DNA of 64,000 nt from Mesorhabditis belari (GCA_958450365.1 CAUEEP010000638.1:54696-118695); one strand, 5' to 3'; counted from the first letter of the stretch, positions 1-11,799 are shown. Made by a program: numbers and translations. Notes: generated by a model not told the origin, from the letters alone.

Positions 1-1492
1 TGTATCAAGAATTTCGAGGGTTAAATTCCCGGAACCGATTTTAAAGACTTCAATTTCGATATTAATTTTGCCATCTAAAAGCTAATGCGTGAAAATATTA
101 ATACAATAAACAAGCCGCAAAAGATATGATGCGAAAAAGTGTATTGCTTTTGCCAGTAGTACGGAAAAAATAGTCCCTCGGACGGATTTCCATAGCCCAT
201 TGAAGTGAGGAAGATTCTGCCATCACATAGGAGTTTTGTACGATTAAAGACGGTAGCTATTAACGCTTTTTTTTTCAAACTTCGGAATAAAGATACCGGT
301 AGTTATATGAGGAAGAGTTTTTAAATAGATAGTCGGTGAGCATCCAGCTGGAACCAAAACACTGTAGCAACTCGAATCCAAAAACTGTGGCTCAAAACGA
401 TCCGCGTCGCTGCAATTTGATTGCTCAAGTATACAAATTGAATAGTTATTGAGGATCATTGAGGAATTTTTAAAACACCTCGATTTAAACTCTTATCCGA
501 GCACCTGAATGTCGCAAGATGCCTGTCCAAGGGAGTCCTATTTGTACGTGGTGGACCACTCCAAAACTCGTAAAAACACTCTTTTGTAGCATGACTCTAA
601 ATCCAAGATCAAGCGAATTCGAAAAGATATACCCAGCGAAATTTCTCTAATAAGCCGTATGCGTTGTAGTTTAATAAAGAAAAAGTAATCCACGTTGGTG
701 TGGCTCGTGATTTGACTTCATATCCCAGTGTCGATTCATAATAAGGACGGCTTCCCAAATTGTTGTAAGTTGGAAACACATAGATGTTTAAATCAGCTAA
801 AACCATCCGAATACTTTCAATTAATTGTTGATGACGCGTAAAATTATATTAGCATCTACCATTTCTTCGCACTATTGCGGAATACGCCCAGGTTTTTGGA
901 TGATTGAATTCAGCAAAGAACGCAAGCTCATCGACAACGAGATGGCAAGTGAATAAAGTTGTCTTGTCAATCTTCGATGGCCTTAATTTCAATTGAATGT
1001 TTTCATACAAAAGAACTTTAATTGTATTTTTACATTACCATTCTTCACACTCTTCCCATTCCTTCACATTTCGATCGACTTGAAAAAGTTCGAGAGGGAT
1101 TGTGGTTGAACAATCAGCTTCCTAAATTAAAAATTCTTGTTTTTGGCTAATGTAGAGTTGCATTATAGATTGATGCATAGTGGAACATCAAATGATCAAA
1201 TCATAATTAATCACAGCACTTCTTGTGGACATTGGAACGCCAGGTCGACAAAGATTTCACAATTTCGATCATCGCATTCCCTGTGAATGCAAAGCGGCTG
1301 GTTTTCATGAATGACGATATCTCGAAAAATCATATGTGGTTCATCGATGGTCAATTCATATGTGACTAAACAGTTAGCATTGTCTGCAGGAAAAACCTCA
1401 TCATTCTCTTGAATCGAGAAGACAAAGCCATGGGGTGGCTCAGTCTTTGCCCAATACTCTCCAATCTGGAATGTCGTGATTAATAGCACCAT
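1..1492 (-). CDS. Secreted CUB-like family protein, partial multi-exon gene
   Basis: Family not firmly assigned. A possible start ATG lies at 1492 (MVLLITTFQIGEYWAK, weak leader), just after a plausible upstream region. The first long block (about 1211-1492) has FPADNANCLVTYELTI and later closely spaced cysteines (CIHREC, CEIF), resembling the start of nematode CUB-like (DUF141) domains, which open with a proline-rich turn before the first Cys. Further candidate exons on the same strand lie at about 609-806 (IYVFPTYNNLG) and 244-459 (VLVPAGCSPTIYLK). The gene probably continues past the left edge. It lies downstream of three paralogous secreted genes in the same orientation. Exon joins are not resolved, and the block could also be a distal part of the 1909-4654 gene. 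Confidence 0.35.
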
Positions 1493-1908
1493 AGATTGAA
1501 ACCCACTATTAGGCAACTAATCAATGTTTTGATTTCAAACGTAGGCACCGCATCAAAGCTGAAATTATGAATGTGTATGCTTCAAAAACGGGCACACAAG
1601 TAAACTAGTTTTGCTTGTTCAAAGACCCACTAATGCCATTGTCCGTGGTTTCTTGTGCATACTTGTTTATCGTTTCCAAGTGCTCCGATTTCAAGTTTAA
1701 TTCCATCAATTGATTTCACAGAAATTAGTACGATATGCTCACGATTCTACAATTTATATCTCTTCGTCAATCCATCAAACATTTTATCTACTTTGCAATG
1801 AAGACAAATTTATTTCGCAAAAGGTTTGCAGAGTGATTTTTTGCAATATAACATATACTTTTAGCATTAGCCAGGGCTTAGAACAAAATGATTGAAAAAT
1901 GATGAAAA

Positions 1909-4654
1909 TCAGCTTTTTTTGCCACTGTTTGAGGGTAAACTTAGACTACCGGACGCTCCTATGGGGGCTCTTCTATTAGAATATAACGGTACTTCTTTGA
2001 AAGTTGTCATCCCATAGTCATATGAGTGATTTCCACTTTGATATGGTTCATCGTGTATCCAAGGATAGAAAGGAGACGAGAAAAGAGCAAAATTGTCCAA
2101 AAATTGAACATCGTCCGCTAGATATGTTATTTAGAATAAAACGCGAAATTCATGGAGTTCTCCTTTGACTTTCAAGAAGAACCTTGAATTAAAAAAAAAC
2201 CTGAAGCAACGCCTTTATTAGCCTGATAAGTCAAACAAAACAAGCAACTGCTTGCCGCCTGAACGCTGGTCGCCGTCGTTTTGGTCACAATCGAAATATT
2301 GCTTCTGAAAGTCATTTTTCTATTTACCGGCAATGAAACACTTACTTGTAATCACCAATGTGATATCTTGGATCCGGATTTAAACCAGGATCTGAGCCAA
2401 AGAAAACCGAATACAATGACCCTTTCGGGCAAGTAACGTCAACCTAAAAGTGCCAGTTAGCGGCTTTTTAACATGTGGATCATGTTAACTATCACAAATG
2501 ATGCTATTTTTTTTCCATTTCTTGACTAGTGGACTTGAATTTTGTCGGCCAAAATCTCACTTTAAAATGCTGACATGGGCTTTTTTCATCCATTTCTTTG
2601 TCGTTGGGCTGTAGCACCGAATTCAGTTCCAACGTAGGTCTAAAAATGAGTACGAATCATTAGCACATAATTGTTATAAAGTCAAACTTTAGTATAACGA
2701 ACTTCGATATAACAAACACTATTTTTGGTCCCAACGAAGGGTTTTACCTTAAAATGGACTTCGAGACAACGAACACTTCGATATAACGAACTTTTTGGCT
2801 GGTCCCTTGAGGTTTGTTATGTCGAAGTTTGACTGTATGTTGATATTAAATACGATAGTCTGTTTGTACTATCAAGTTGTAAACTAAGTCTTGGCCCTTT
2901 CTTAAATTGCTAATATCTTAGCGTAGAATCAATATATAGGGTGTTCAAAAAAAAGCCAGCTTCCCTTAATTTTCCAAAAAATTTCTAGTGGCTCCTGGTG
3001 GTCGTTGTGGTGTCAAAGTGAATATTTTGGGCTGGAAAATTTTTGGCATTTCTTTCAAATATTGACAGAACACTTCTTGAAAAAAGGCTAGTTGGAAATC
3101 TTGCCTTTTTTAAAGAAGTGTCCTGTTTTTCCAAGGAAACGCTGATCAATAAAGTGTATGGTCAAAATTTATAGTTATCCTAATAGTGTTTATTATACAC
3201 CACGATGCCAGTACAAAGTTTCAATTTTATGGCAAAAATCTCATGGTGGTGGCCCATATGGTGGTGGGGACCATGGTGGCTCAGGAATTTCATGCATAGG
3301 GAGTCATGAAATCGACAAAATATCAAGAATTTTCCAGCCCAAAATATTCGCTCTGGCACCACAACGACCACCACGAACCAATAGAAATTTTTTTGGAAAA
3401 TTAAATGAAGTACTTGAATGAAATTTTAAACGGATTATTCTCAAAAACTTACAAGCTTAAAGCCAAAATTATAAAGTTATTCGGCGATTTGTTATAACCA
3501 AGTTATACTAAAAAACACGGTGCTACTACCCTTTTTTTGGCCTTTTTTCACACAAAATAGGTTAACTCAAAAATATTTAGTTAGAAATTCAGGTCAGTTT
3601 TTTTATCAATGAATGTTTCCAGAACTGGAACAGAACTTGGTCGCTAATCGCCGAATAACTTTATGATTTCGGTATTAAGCTTATAAGCTTTTGAGAGTAA
3701 TCCGTTTAAAATTTTATTTAAACACACTAATTCTACGCTGAGAAATCAGCAATTTAAGAAAGGGTCAAGACTTAGTTCACAGTTCACATATGAATATCTT
3801 ATGACTGCGTCAATCTTAACGAAATGATGTATAAAAATGACCAAAAACAAAAGAAAAACCGGATGACTTACAAATTGTAAGGGGGATAAATGACGGCTGT
3901 CACAATGACATCCAATTTCACTAAGACGAAATTTTGTCGTTTCGTCTCGTTAACTGCCGGTAGAACCCAGATCTTTTTTGTTGCTATAATTTTTCCCATT
4001 TATGTTTAATTGCTCGTCAAAACCGTTAACCCAATTCTTTACTCGAAATGAAAGACCAAAATCTAAAGGGTAAACATCAGCGGTGTAATTGACAAGAAGT
4101 GACATTGAATTGCTAGTTTTATAGGTGAATGTGGTAGAATAGAGAAGTTCTTGCATGTCTTCGTTGTACGGCCTGAAATCAATCGATTCATTTTGAAAAA
4201 GGATAATTGCCCATCTTTAAAAAGGTCACCTACATAACTTCTCCATTTTTTGAATCCAATATTTCTCCATTAACAGTAAATGGAAACTCGTCCAAGCAAG
4301 TTTTATAGACATCAATAGAAATCTTATGATTTTCCTGTAAACAATTCATTACAACATCACCTTGATTTTTCCCTACTAGACTTGAATTTCTCGTGTTTTT
4401 GCACCCAACTTGAGTGTAATCAATGAGGATTTCCCGATTTGCAACATTATTATCGTCAATCGAAATTGTTATCTTCTGAAAAATCAAGCAGTTACAGAGT
4501 TAAAGTCATATCTTACCTTAAACTCCAGTAATCGACGACCGTGTACAGCATAGGATGGACTTTTTGAAGTCAACGAAATGTCAACGGCAATAATTGACTG
4601 GGTGAAAAGGATAATTGCTCCAAGTGTGAAAAACATTGCTCTAATTTTGATCAT
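1909..4654 (-). CDS. Secreted CUB-like family paralogue A
   Basis: The first four exons keep phase: 4517-4654 (leader MFFTLGAIILFTQSIIAV then SPSYAVHGRRLLEF), 4234-4475 (ILIDYTQVGCK), 4024-4172 (ELLYSTTF, SFRVKNWVNG) and 3872-3983 (KKIWVLPAVNE), ending at a GTAAGT donor. Start is ATG 4654 or the in-frame ATG 4636. Later candidate exons lie at about 2525-2640, 2345-2450 (VDVTCPKGSLYSVFF) and 1909-2100 (FSSPFYPWIHDEPYQ), ending with TGA at 1909-1911. The SPS[FY]A[VI]HG, DYTQ..C, F.VR.WVNG and W.P..YPW motifs recur in paralogues B and C, so homology is clear although function is unknown. The protein is predicted to be secreted. The intron below 3872 holds two MITE-like elements (2680-3790). CUB-like is my best family guess; a nematode-specific secreted family without CUB ancestry is possible. 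Confidence 0.6.
2680..2842. mobile_element. Pogo/Tigger-type MITE in gene A intron
   Basis: The two ends are inverted copies of a TCAAACTT(C/T)(G/A).(C/T)ATAAC(G/A)AAC motif, and the right end reads TTTGACTGTA. Such CAGTCAAACTTCGATATAACGAA-like ends are typical of pogo/Tigger-derived non-autonomous elements with TA target sites. There is no coding capacity. Confidence 0.55.
2876..3790. mobile_element. Nested palindromic MITE
   Basis: The outer arms near 2880-2935 (AAACTAAGTCTTGGCCCTTT) and 3735-3785 are inverted repeats. Inside are a second inverted pair (about 2950-3060 against 3300-3410, with CCACAACGACCACCA) and a third (about 3420-3485 against 3640-3715, with ACGGATTACTCTCAAAAGCT-like sequence). 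The palindromes are only partly nested, which suggests one element inserted into another or serial rearrangement. It lies in an intron of the secreted gene A and encodes nothing recognisable. Confidence 0.6.
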
Positions 4655-4811
4655 GCATGAATTTAGGGTTGCTATTTTTTTTGCTTTAGAACCAAGAATT
4701 GCGAAACCCCGTGAAAAAGGCTTTCAGAAGGGTTTCCTTTCTGATACGGGACAATGTTTTGCAATCAAATATGAACAAAAAGTCTTTGAAGTGTATACTA
4801 GTTTTTAACTA

Positions 4812-5897
4812 TTAGGTTATAAACTAAATAACTGGACTTTTGCATTTGTGCTCCTTTCAAAAGAGCCAATAAGAAAAGCCCGAATTTTCCGACGTAAGGA
4901 AAAACTATAGACTATAAACTACACGTTTACACATAAGCATCTTTTTTATGAAAACTGGCTGCTTTCTGCTTCTGCATCCGTAAAATGGACAATCAAAAAG
5001 TCATTATTAGAGCTCTACGAGTAAAGCACTCTACGATTTTAAACAAGGGAAAAAGACCGACCGATTCTCCTTGTCATATATCGAAAGCTTTTGGAAACGG
5101 AAGTATTAGTGAGACTCAATGTTATATTATGGTTTCACTGTTTTGAAACAAGAAAAAAAAAGAATCGTTCTGGAAAGTGGATACCTTACGCGTTGACCGG
5201 CGACAACTTAATGACTTAATGTCTGCTCGATCATGCTTTAAAAGTCTAAAGCACACGATTTTCGCCAGAATCTTAACTTCCGATGAAACATGGATTTCCT
5301 ATGGAAATATCAAACAAAAAACCAATGATTACCTGTAGGACAAACCCCGCAAACCACTCCCAAACCCGACATTCACGAGAAAAAGATCGTGCTATGCTTT
5401 TGGTGGAATTCAAAAGGATTTGTGTACTATAGGTTGCTAAAACCTGGAGAAACTGTCAATGCCGATCTATACTCCAAGCAACTGATGAGAGTCAACGAAG
5501 CCTCGAAGAAATTGAGGCTCAAACCGGAAAGGGTTCGATTTTTGTGAGACAACGCTAAACCCCACACTGCAAAAGTCATTCACCGAAAACTCGACGAGCT
5601 CGGTTGGAAAGTTTTGCCCCACGCGCCTTACTGATCTCACTTAACCACTTGTGGTCATTGAAGCACTTCTTGGAGGGAGAAAAGTTTGATGATTAGGCTC
5701 AAGTCATAAAAGCTCTCAATACTTGCTTTTCATCCAAGACTTCTCAGTTTTTTGAAGATGGAATCCGGGATTTGCGCCGAAGATGGGAAGAAGTCTTTGA
5801 TAGAAATGGCGAATAACTTTTGGATTAGAACTTGCTTTTTGCCTTTTTTGAATAAATTTTCATCTCAAAAAGCCCGGTTATTTAGTTTATAACCATA
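4812..5897 (+). mobile_element. Mariner element, degenerate
   Basis: The inverted ends are TTAGGTTATAAACTAAATAA at about 4812-4832 and its inverse ending near 5897. The remaining transposase reads rightward in broken frames from about 5280: TPKPDIHEKKIVLCFWW, LKPGETVNADLYSKQL, DNAKPHTAK and a C-terminal RWEEV-like region near 5785. In-frame stops (one just before DNAKPH, one after HAPY) and frameshifts make it inactive. Transposase sequence is closest to the mariner at 45633-46871, although the ends differ. Confidence 0.75.
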
Positions 5898-5899
5898 TT

Positions 5900-6405
5900 T
5901 AATTGTAATGAAATGCCAAAAACTCCATCAACTTTACCGGTACAAATCAAGCTTGAATTTGAATTGAAAATGAGTTGCTTGTTATGTTTTTAAGTCAAGA
6001 AACAAAACAATAAAGTTACCATTATTTTTCCAAGGAATCTCAAAGCTTTTTTGAGGAATCTCAAAGCTCAAAGCTCAAATTCCATTTTGAATGTTTGTTT
6101 ACAGAAAGCAATCTTCAGTGTCAATTATGAAAAGGCAACATGAGAAAAGTTTTATTGAATTTTGAACAGATAACTCAATTTTCTTGTTTTATCGTCACAA
6201 ACAGTCCCACATTTTCAACCGGTTGCCCATTCAGTTCGGGCCGCCAGACGAGCTGAATTTCATTTAACTTTACAACAATAAAACACCAACTTCAACGCAA
6301 GCAGTCTTCAGCGAGAACTTGACTGGCTTGATAAAACTAAACGATCAGATTGATTGGTTTCAAAGTTTTTATTTTTATTCTTTACAACTTAATTATTTCT
6401 TTACC
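5900..6405. other. Intergenic spacer between secreted paralogues A and B
   Basis: AT-rich sequence with a small local duplication (two GGAATCTCAAAGCT copies near 6035-6070). I see no credible gene, RNA or repeat here. It is the 3' flank of paralogue B and the distal upstream region of the mariner element. Confidence 0.5.
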
Positions 6406-6407
6406 AC

Positions 6408-8255
6408 TTAATTATTAGACCTTTTCCTGTAGACCAAACCGTTACAATCTTTTCCTTCCAAACCCAACACTCGTACAGATCCCGTCTCGATCATCACGAT
6501 TTCAATCGTCGCATTTTGTGAACTCCAGCTTGGTACCTTAAATTCATAAACATTTCAACAAAAAATGAAGCGCTAACTCACAGTTTTTTCAAACGAACTC
6601 CTCCAATCGAAATTTTGAATAACATAATCAATTTGATCATGCTTCCATGGATAAAATGAAGGCGTCCACATGGCCCAATCATCTAATCCATAGTGAGCTG
6701 AAACAAAAAGCTTAACTCTTTCTTGATTGACTAATACGGTAGTTGGCATGTAATTCAAAAAATGTTTACGCTTTTCTTATTTGTCAATACAGACCTATGT
6801 CTGGCTGATACAAGAGACAGAAGGAACATTGCTTTTCGACGAAAATCGTGGTCGCTGTCGTTTTTGAAAGCACTTGTTGGTTCAAGCTCAAGTCTTATAA
6901 TAGTCTTATTTTTTGAGAATAGTTTGAGTAAAGAAATTACAAAACCCACATAGCATCGATTAAGTGGTAACGCTTCTCGAAGCTTGCACCGAGAGCAGAA
7001 CCGAAGTAGACGGGAAAAAGCTCTTCATTTGAGCATTTCTCTTCTTGCTTAAATCATTCAAATGATATAATCGATGTGTTATGTGAAGTTTATTTCATTT
7101 GTTATCTCATAAAAATCCCTTCTGACCGTAATAATTCTACAGGAAGCAGGTACTCTTTCTGGATCGGTGATTGGAAAAACGAGTAGTTTTGTTATGGGTC
7201 CATTACTAAACAGAATCATAACTATGTTGAAGCTATAGAAAGAAAAGTTCGCAATAAAGTACTCGTTTGTCTGGTTGATCACAATCGTAAGGATTTCGTC
7301 CCTTTGAACAGCCACGAAAAAGCTAGCTTGATTATTTCCTGTTCCCGGGATCACCACCTTTTTCTTGGTATCTAAAGAGGTGATCATTTGACATGAATGT
7401 GGGATTGACCTTTAATTTAAGAAAAGCATTTTTAAAAGAAAAAACAAATGCGACAAGGATTGGAAAACTGGCCATAATGCACAATGAACAAGCCAAGCAA
7501 GCCAAGCACAATGAAAAGTCAAGCAAGCCAAGCACAATGAACAAGCCTACAAACCATTTTGCCATTCTTCGATTCTCAATGAAACGGCAAAGTCATAAGA
7601 CACCACATTTGCTTTAGAAGATAGTACAATTTTGTGAGTCATATTCAGCTTAGTGGTGACCATGTAGAATGAGTCTGATTCGGTACGAGGCCTAAAATTG
7701 ATTTGTTGGAGATTTAAACAGTAGCATTTGGAAATCTGGAATCGATTATCTAGAAACTCTTATCTGGAAACTTTATTAAGTCTTGGTACCTAAAGCATGT
7801 GGATTTCTGTGACTTCCAGAATCCTATGGAGTGAAATATAAATCATACTTTAATTCAAAGATATTTGGTAGACCAGGCTCTTCTCCATTAATCAAAAAAG
7901 GAATCGGATCAAAACAATTGCCAGGTTCCGTACTAGATCCAGAGTCGATACAGTTAGCTTGAGTGTAATCGATAATCCATTTGCAAAACGTGCAATTCAC
8001 TGGTGTCATTGTAATGGTCTAAAATCATTTATAGACAAAAGTCAAATTAAATTGTGTTAAAGGTATGTATGCAAACTTTTCGATAATAAATGTTCAAATT
8101 CAAATTCGATAATTCAAAAAAACCTCGAACATGGCCAATCGAAAGCCATGAATTGCAAAGGATGGTGATTTTTCATCAAGATACAATTGCATTGTGCGAC
8201 GTCCATTGACAAAGGGACAAAAAAGAAACTGGAAAAGAAATAAAACCAACAGCAT
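6408..8255 (-). CDS. Secreted CUB-like family paralogue B
   Basis: ATG 8255 opens a good signal peptide, MLLVLFLFQFLFCPFVNG, followed in the same exon by SPSFAIHGFRL, the family's first-exon signature. Later exons: about 7824-8009 (WIIDYTQANC, CFDPIPFLINGE), about 7080-7387 (KKKVVIPGTGNNQASFFVAV), about 6573-6758 (AMWTPSFYPWKHD) and a last exon about 6408-6536 (VPSWSSQNATIEIV) ending in TAA 6408-6410. Small exons between these were not fixed. The order of motifs is the same as in A and C, so this is a tandem duplicate. It is expected to be secreted; its role is unknown, though nematode CUB-like proteins are often intestinal and pathogen-responsive. Confidence 0.6.
7478..7552. repeat. Short tandem repeat, AAGCCAAGCA type
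   Basis: Several tandem copies of a CAAGCAAGCCAAGCACAATGAA-like unit lie within an intron of paralogue B. It is probably a simple microsatellite expansion. Confidence 0.6.
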
Positions 8256-8534
8256 TATTCAAGTTTTCTGCAGCAGAAATGAGAACGACTTTATCAGAGA
8301 AAGAGAGAGAAGTGACTGCTTTAACTGAAAGCTCTTTCATATAAGCTCTTTTCTACCGTTTGTTTTGTCAGAAATAAAATGACTGAAAAATACTATCATA
8401 TTTTCTGGCAATGATGATAACTTTAATTTAATTTAATAACCTTATCAGTATAGTATTTTCTTTCAAATAAACGGTGTGTGTAGCTGTTTGTCATGTACTT
8501 GTTTTCAAGTAGAAGATTTCAAGTATTTACTGTG

Positions 8535-11500
8535 TCAAAAGCAACGGCACACTTTTATAAACGCAAACACAGAGACAGAAAAAACACGAAGAGTTCCCGC
8601 TCCGTTTTGTTCAGAAGAAGTCATCGTTGAGTCTGTTGTGATTTCCGTTAAGGTTGTTGTAGTCAAAGCCGATGTGGTAACGTTTGTTAGAGTTTGATCC
8701 CAAATATAAATGAGAAAGCCAGAGTCATCTTGAAGAGGAGTCGAAGGTTGCCATTCTAACTGAGACAATTTAGGTTACTTTATTGTTTCTTATTTGTCTG
8801 ACCCGAATGCATTGTGCTTGAAAAGGAATCTTTGGATAAAAGGGCACAGAAGTATAGCTAAAACTAAAGCTTTGAACGTGACGATCATCAACAAAACCTG
8901 AATTTGAATGTTGTCGTGTCACAAGCCGCTTTGGTCCCGTAAACAATAACCTCTCCACCGCTGAGTTGTTTCAGCTCGCCGATGAATGGTTTGAACTCTG
9001 CCTAACAGTTTTCGATTAGATTTATTTGTTCATTTGGTTTTGTTAGCACCAACCGCGTATTCGTAATACACTTGCTTATCATTTTGTGGGCTAAACATGC
9101 TTTTATCAGGTAGATCGAAAAACCAAGGATACCAAAAAGGTGTCCACAATGAAAACACATCCAAACTAAGTGCTGAAAGAGCGACTTTTTTTTGGAATTC
9201 GATTTTCCGAAACAAAACCTGGAATATTTGTGTTATAAATCAAACAAAAATTGCATTGATTCCGAGTAAACACACTTGATGCCGAGTTCCTTGAATCGAT
9301 CGATGTCCCTGATCTGTAAGCGACAAATCATGTATGTTTAAAGTTTGTACAGGGTGACAAAAAATTAATGTAGTTGTTACCTTTTGGTAATGTAGGTGTC
9401 AAAGGTCTAATTTAATTCAAAAGTACCAAGCGTTATAAAGAGAGTTGAAATGCTGAATTCTGGTTCATTTATCTACCGCAAAATGTCCAAATTATAAAAT
9501 TTGGTTCAACTACCAAGCTCGGAAATCAGCTCTAGCCGGCCTTTCTTCGGAGCGCTATCATTTTTTTCTAAAGAAATCCTTACAAAATGGCAGCCGTTCG
9601 AAGAAAGGCCGGTTAGAGCTGATTTCCGAGCTTGGTAGTTGAATCGAATTTTATAATTTGGAAGTTTCGCGGTAGATAAGTGAGCCAGGATTCAGCGTTT
9701 CAACTCTCTATATAACTCTTGGTACTTTTGAATTAAATTAGACCTTTGACAACTAAATTACTAAAAGGCCTGAGCCCATAATTTCTTTGTCATCCTGTAA
9801 ATAGCTTACTCTGTTTCAATTAGCAAATGTTTTGGGTTTTTTGCAATTCCAGGATCAGAACCCGCATAGATCTGATACAATTTTTGAGTGGAACACGTAA
9901 TATTTGACTAAAAGTATATTAAAAAGCTTTTTTATGCGTCAAACCTGAAAAAAGGAGCATGTTTTTGATTCGATTTGATGATCAACTGGCGTCTGTTTTG
10001 TTAACGGGCCTCGCAAACTAGAACAAGAGTTGGCTTTTTAATTTTAATTTAAGCATTATATCTGGTTTAAATTCAACGAACTTTTCTGATGAGAAATAAG
10101 TCTTCGGATTGGGAACAATTGTGGCAGTGACACCACTTTTGATTAAGACTTCGTAAATGAGATGTCGAGTAGTGCCAGGAAGAACCAGTATTTTTTGAGT
10201 TTCTAATGTATAAATTAAGTTATTGGATTTTCCAAACAACCATTAACCCATTGTCGAACTCGAAAAGATATTGCATAATTGCTTTTCACTTTTTCATTAG
10301 GACGCACTGTGAGCAATGTCTCGTTTTCAATTTTGAAAGAACTCGCATAGAAATGACCGATCTGAGTATTTCCTGGAGAACTCGAATAAAGTCTGAAAAG
10401 ATAAAAAATGATGGATTTTAACTTAAGATGCGTACATTTCTTCATCAAATGTAGCTGTTGGTGAGATTCCGTTAATTGTAAAAGGAATCGGATCAGTGCA
10501 GACTGGCTCGTTCTTAGTAAGACTCTTTGACTAGAATTCTTGTCATTCATAAATTTTGGTCCTCAGATAATAAATGTTTGATTTACTTTTCGAGTAGGTA
10601 ACTCTTGACAGTCAGTTTGCGTGACATCAATAAGAAAATCGGCAATTTCTTTTGCAGAAACTCCGATGCTCTAAAAAGTGTTGAATAGGGAGCTGCAATG
10701 CATTGCAATTCAATAAAACTACAATCTATTGGGTTAGTGGGCTTAAGGTTTATGCAATGTATTAGGTTTATGCAATTTGGACCTGGCACGTCGCAGACTC
10801 TCGTTTTCCCGAAAACTTAGTCATAACTTAGTTAAGCCACTATTTAGAAATCAAAATAAGTGGCGCCTTTAGTAGTAAAAGCACTTGAGATAACAATGAA
10901 AACAAGCACTAAACTAATCAAATCTAAATCTAACTAAATCAAATTTTATCCCCAGTTTCTTGTTCTCAAAAAAATATCTCCCAGATCCTCAAAAATCGAC
11001 CGAATTCCGAATTTTAACTTGTCAATAGTCAATGTCAATGTCAAAGGGTTTAAAAGGATATTTAATCGTGTTTGGTGTCTATTCTAACTTCTGATCGTGT
11101 ATAAGTATACTGCTTTAATTTGTTTTTGCATTCGACGAGTTGTTGAAAATTTTGAAGCGTTCAAGTTTAGCAATTTAACTCATAACCTGACTTTTCCGCA
11201 CATTCATTCTGATTTCTGCATAATTGAGCATCAGATCGGCATGAAACTTTGGCTCTTAATGGGTAACTTTGGCTCATAATGGATTAGTGGGTTAGTAGCA
11301 AAAAAATGAGAAAAAGTTATGACTCAACTGCTTATAGCTGTGTCGTAGCACACTGTGACGCGAGGCGTTTACAGTATTGATCCACCGGCAGGTTCACCTA
11401 CCGGTACCTTGTTACGACTTTTACCCGGTTCAAACCGTCGCGATCAAGCCAGTTCACCACTCGCAAGGAACAAGTCCCGCGAACGATTCCCTGGATTTCT

Positions 11501-11781
11501 CGAAACGGTTCAGTCCCGGGTAGCGACGGGCAATTAAGTTTTGGGGGAAACGAGAACCTGTGACGTGCCGAGTCATACCCACCAACAAAATTCAACACAC
11601 AAATGTATACTATATTGTTAGCACTACTTATTGTTAGCATTAGAGAAATAGAAAATACCGAAAAGTTTTGAAGTCGATCACCGTGAATGGCGAATGAGGG
11701 AGAATCCTTTGCTAATTGAAAATTTCGACTAGCCAAGATGGGTGATTGACCGAGTAGAATCAATATTTGAACAAGGAACAT
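8535..11781 (-). CDS. Secreted, possibly GPI-anchored CUB-like family paralogue C
   Basis: Exon 1 (11659-11781, 41 codons, phase 0) encodes leader MFLVQILILLGQSPILAS and SPSFAIHGDRL. Exon 2 begins at 10670 (IADFLIDVTQTDC). Further exons encode CTDPIPFTING, EEILYSSSPGN...FRVRQWVN, ETQKILVLPGTTRHLIYEVL (to about 10018), FSLWTPFWYPWFFDL (about 9030-9215), VYGTKAACDTTTFKF (8912-9003) and FSYTSVPFYPKIPF. The last exon (about 8535-8762) is Thr/Ser rich and ends NGAGTLRVFSVSVFAFIKVC, a small-residue site plus hydrophobic tail typical of a GPI-attachment signal. Intron 1 holds an rDNA-bearing insertion and another intron holds a palindromic MITE. The stop is at 8535-8537. Function is unknown; cell-surface location is inferred. 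Confidence 0.6.
9350..9797. mobile_element. Palindromic MITE with TA target duplication
   Basis: Two arms of about 210 bp form a near-perfect inverted repeat ending CAGGGTGACAAA / TTTGTCATCCTG, each flanked by TA. The centre is short (around 9560-9590). The ends resemble Tc1/mariner termini, so it is probably a foldback derivative of such an element. It sits in an intron of the secreted paralogue C. Confidence 0.8.
10694..11590. mobile_element. Insertion in gene C intron 1 carrying rDNA
   Basis: A decayed paralogous copy at 13545-13800 has exon 2 and exon 1 almost adjacent, while gene C has about 900 bp extra between the matching points (GAATAGGG at ~10684 and CAACA.AAAT.TATACT at ~11592). 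Within the extra DNA, about 40 bp at 10783-10821 (GGCACGTCGCAGACTCTCG) is repeated in inverted orientation at 11534-11573, next to an 18S rRNA fragment. No transposase is seen. It may be an element that captured rDNA, or a non-homologous insertion. Confidence 0.45.
11378..11531 (-). rRNA. 3' end of 18S rRNA, truncated fragment
   Basis: On the minus strand the sequence runs from GCCCGTCGCTACCCGGGACT through AAAAGTCGTAACAAGG to GGTGAACCTGCCGGTGGATC, which is the conserved 3' terminus of eukaryotic small-subunit rRNA (helix 44/45 region). Only about 155 bases are present. About 35 bases beyond the 3' end (to ~11343) may be ITS1. It is an isolated fragment, not a functional rRNA gene, and lies within intron 1 of the secreted gene C. 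Confidence 0.9.
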
Positions 11782-11799
11782 CATTGCTTCCAATTCTTA

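Noticed and set aside
8535..8768. Independent Thr-rich small protein
   Set aside because: It follows a TCTCAG acceptor and continues the paralogue C exon series on the same strand, so it is taken as that gene's last exon.
11398..11793. 131-codon minus-strand ORF as one protein
   Set aside because: Its C-terminal half is antisense-free 18S rRNA sequence. Only the first ~41 codons are a real exon of gene C, ending at a GT donor at 11658.
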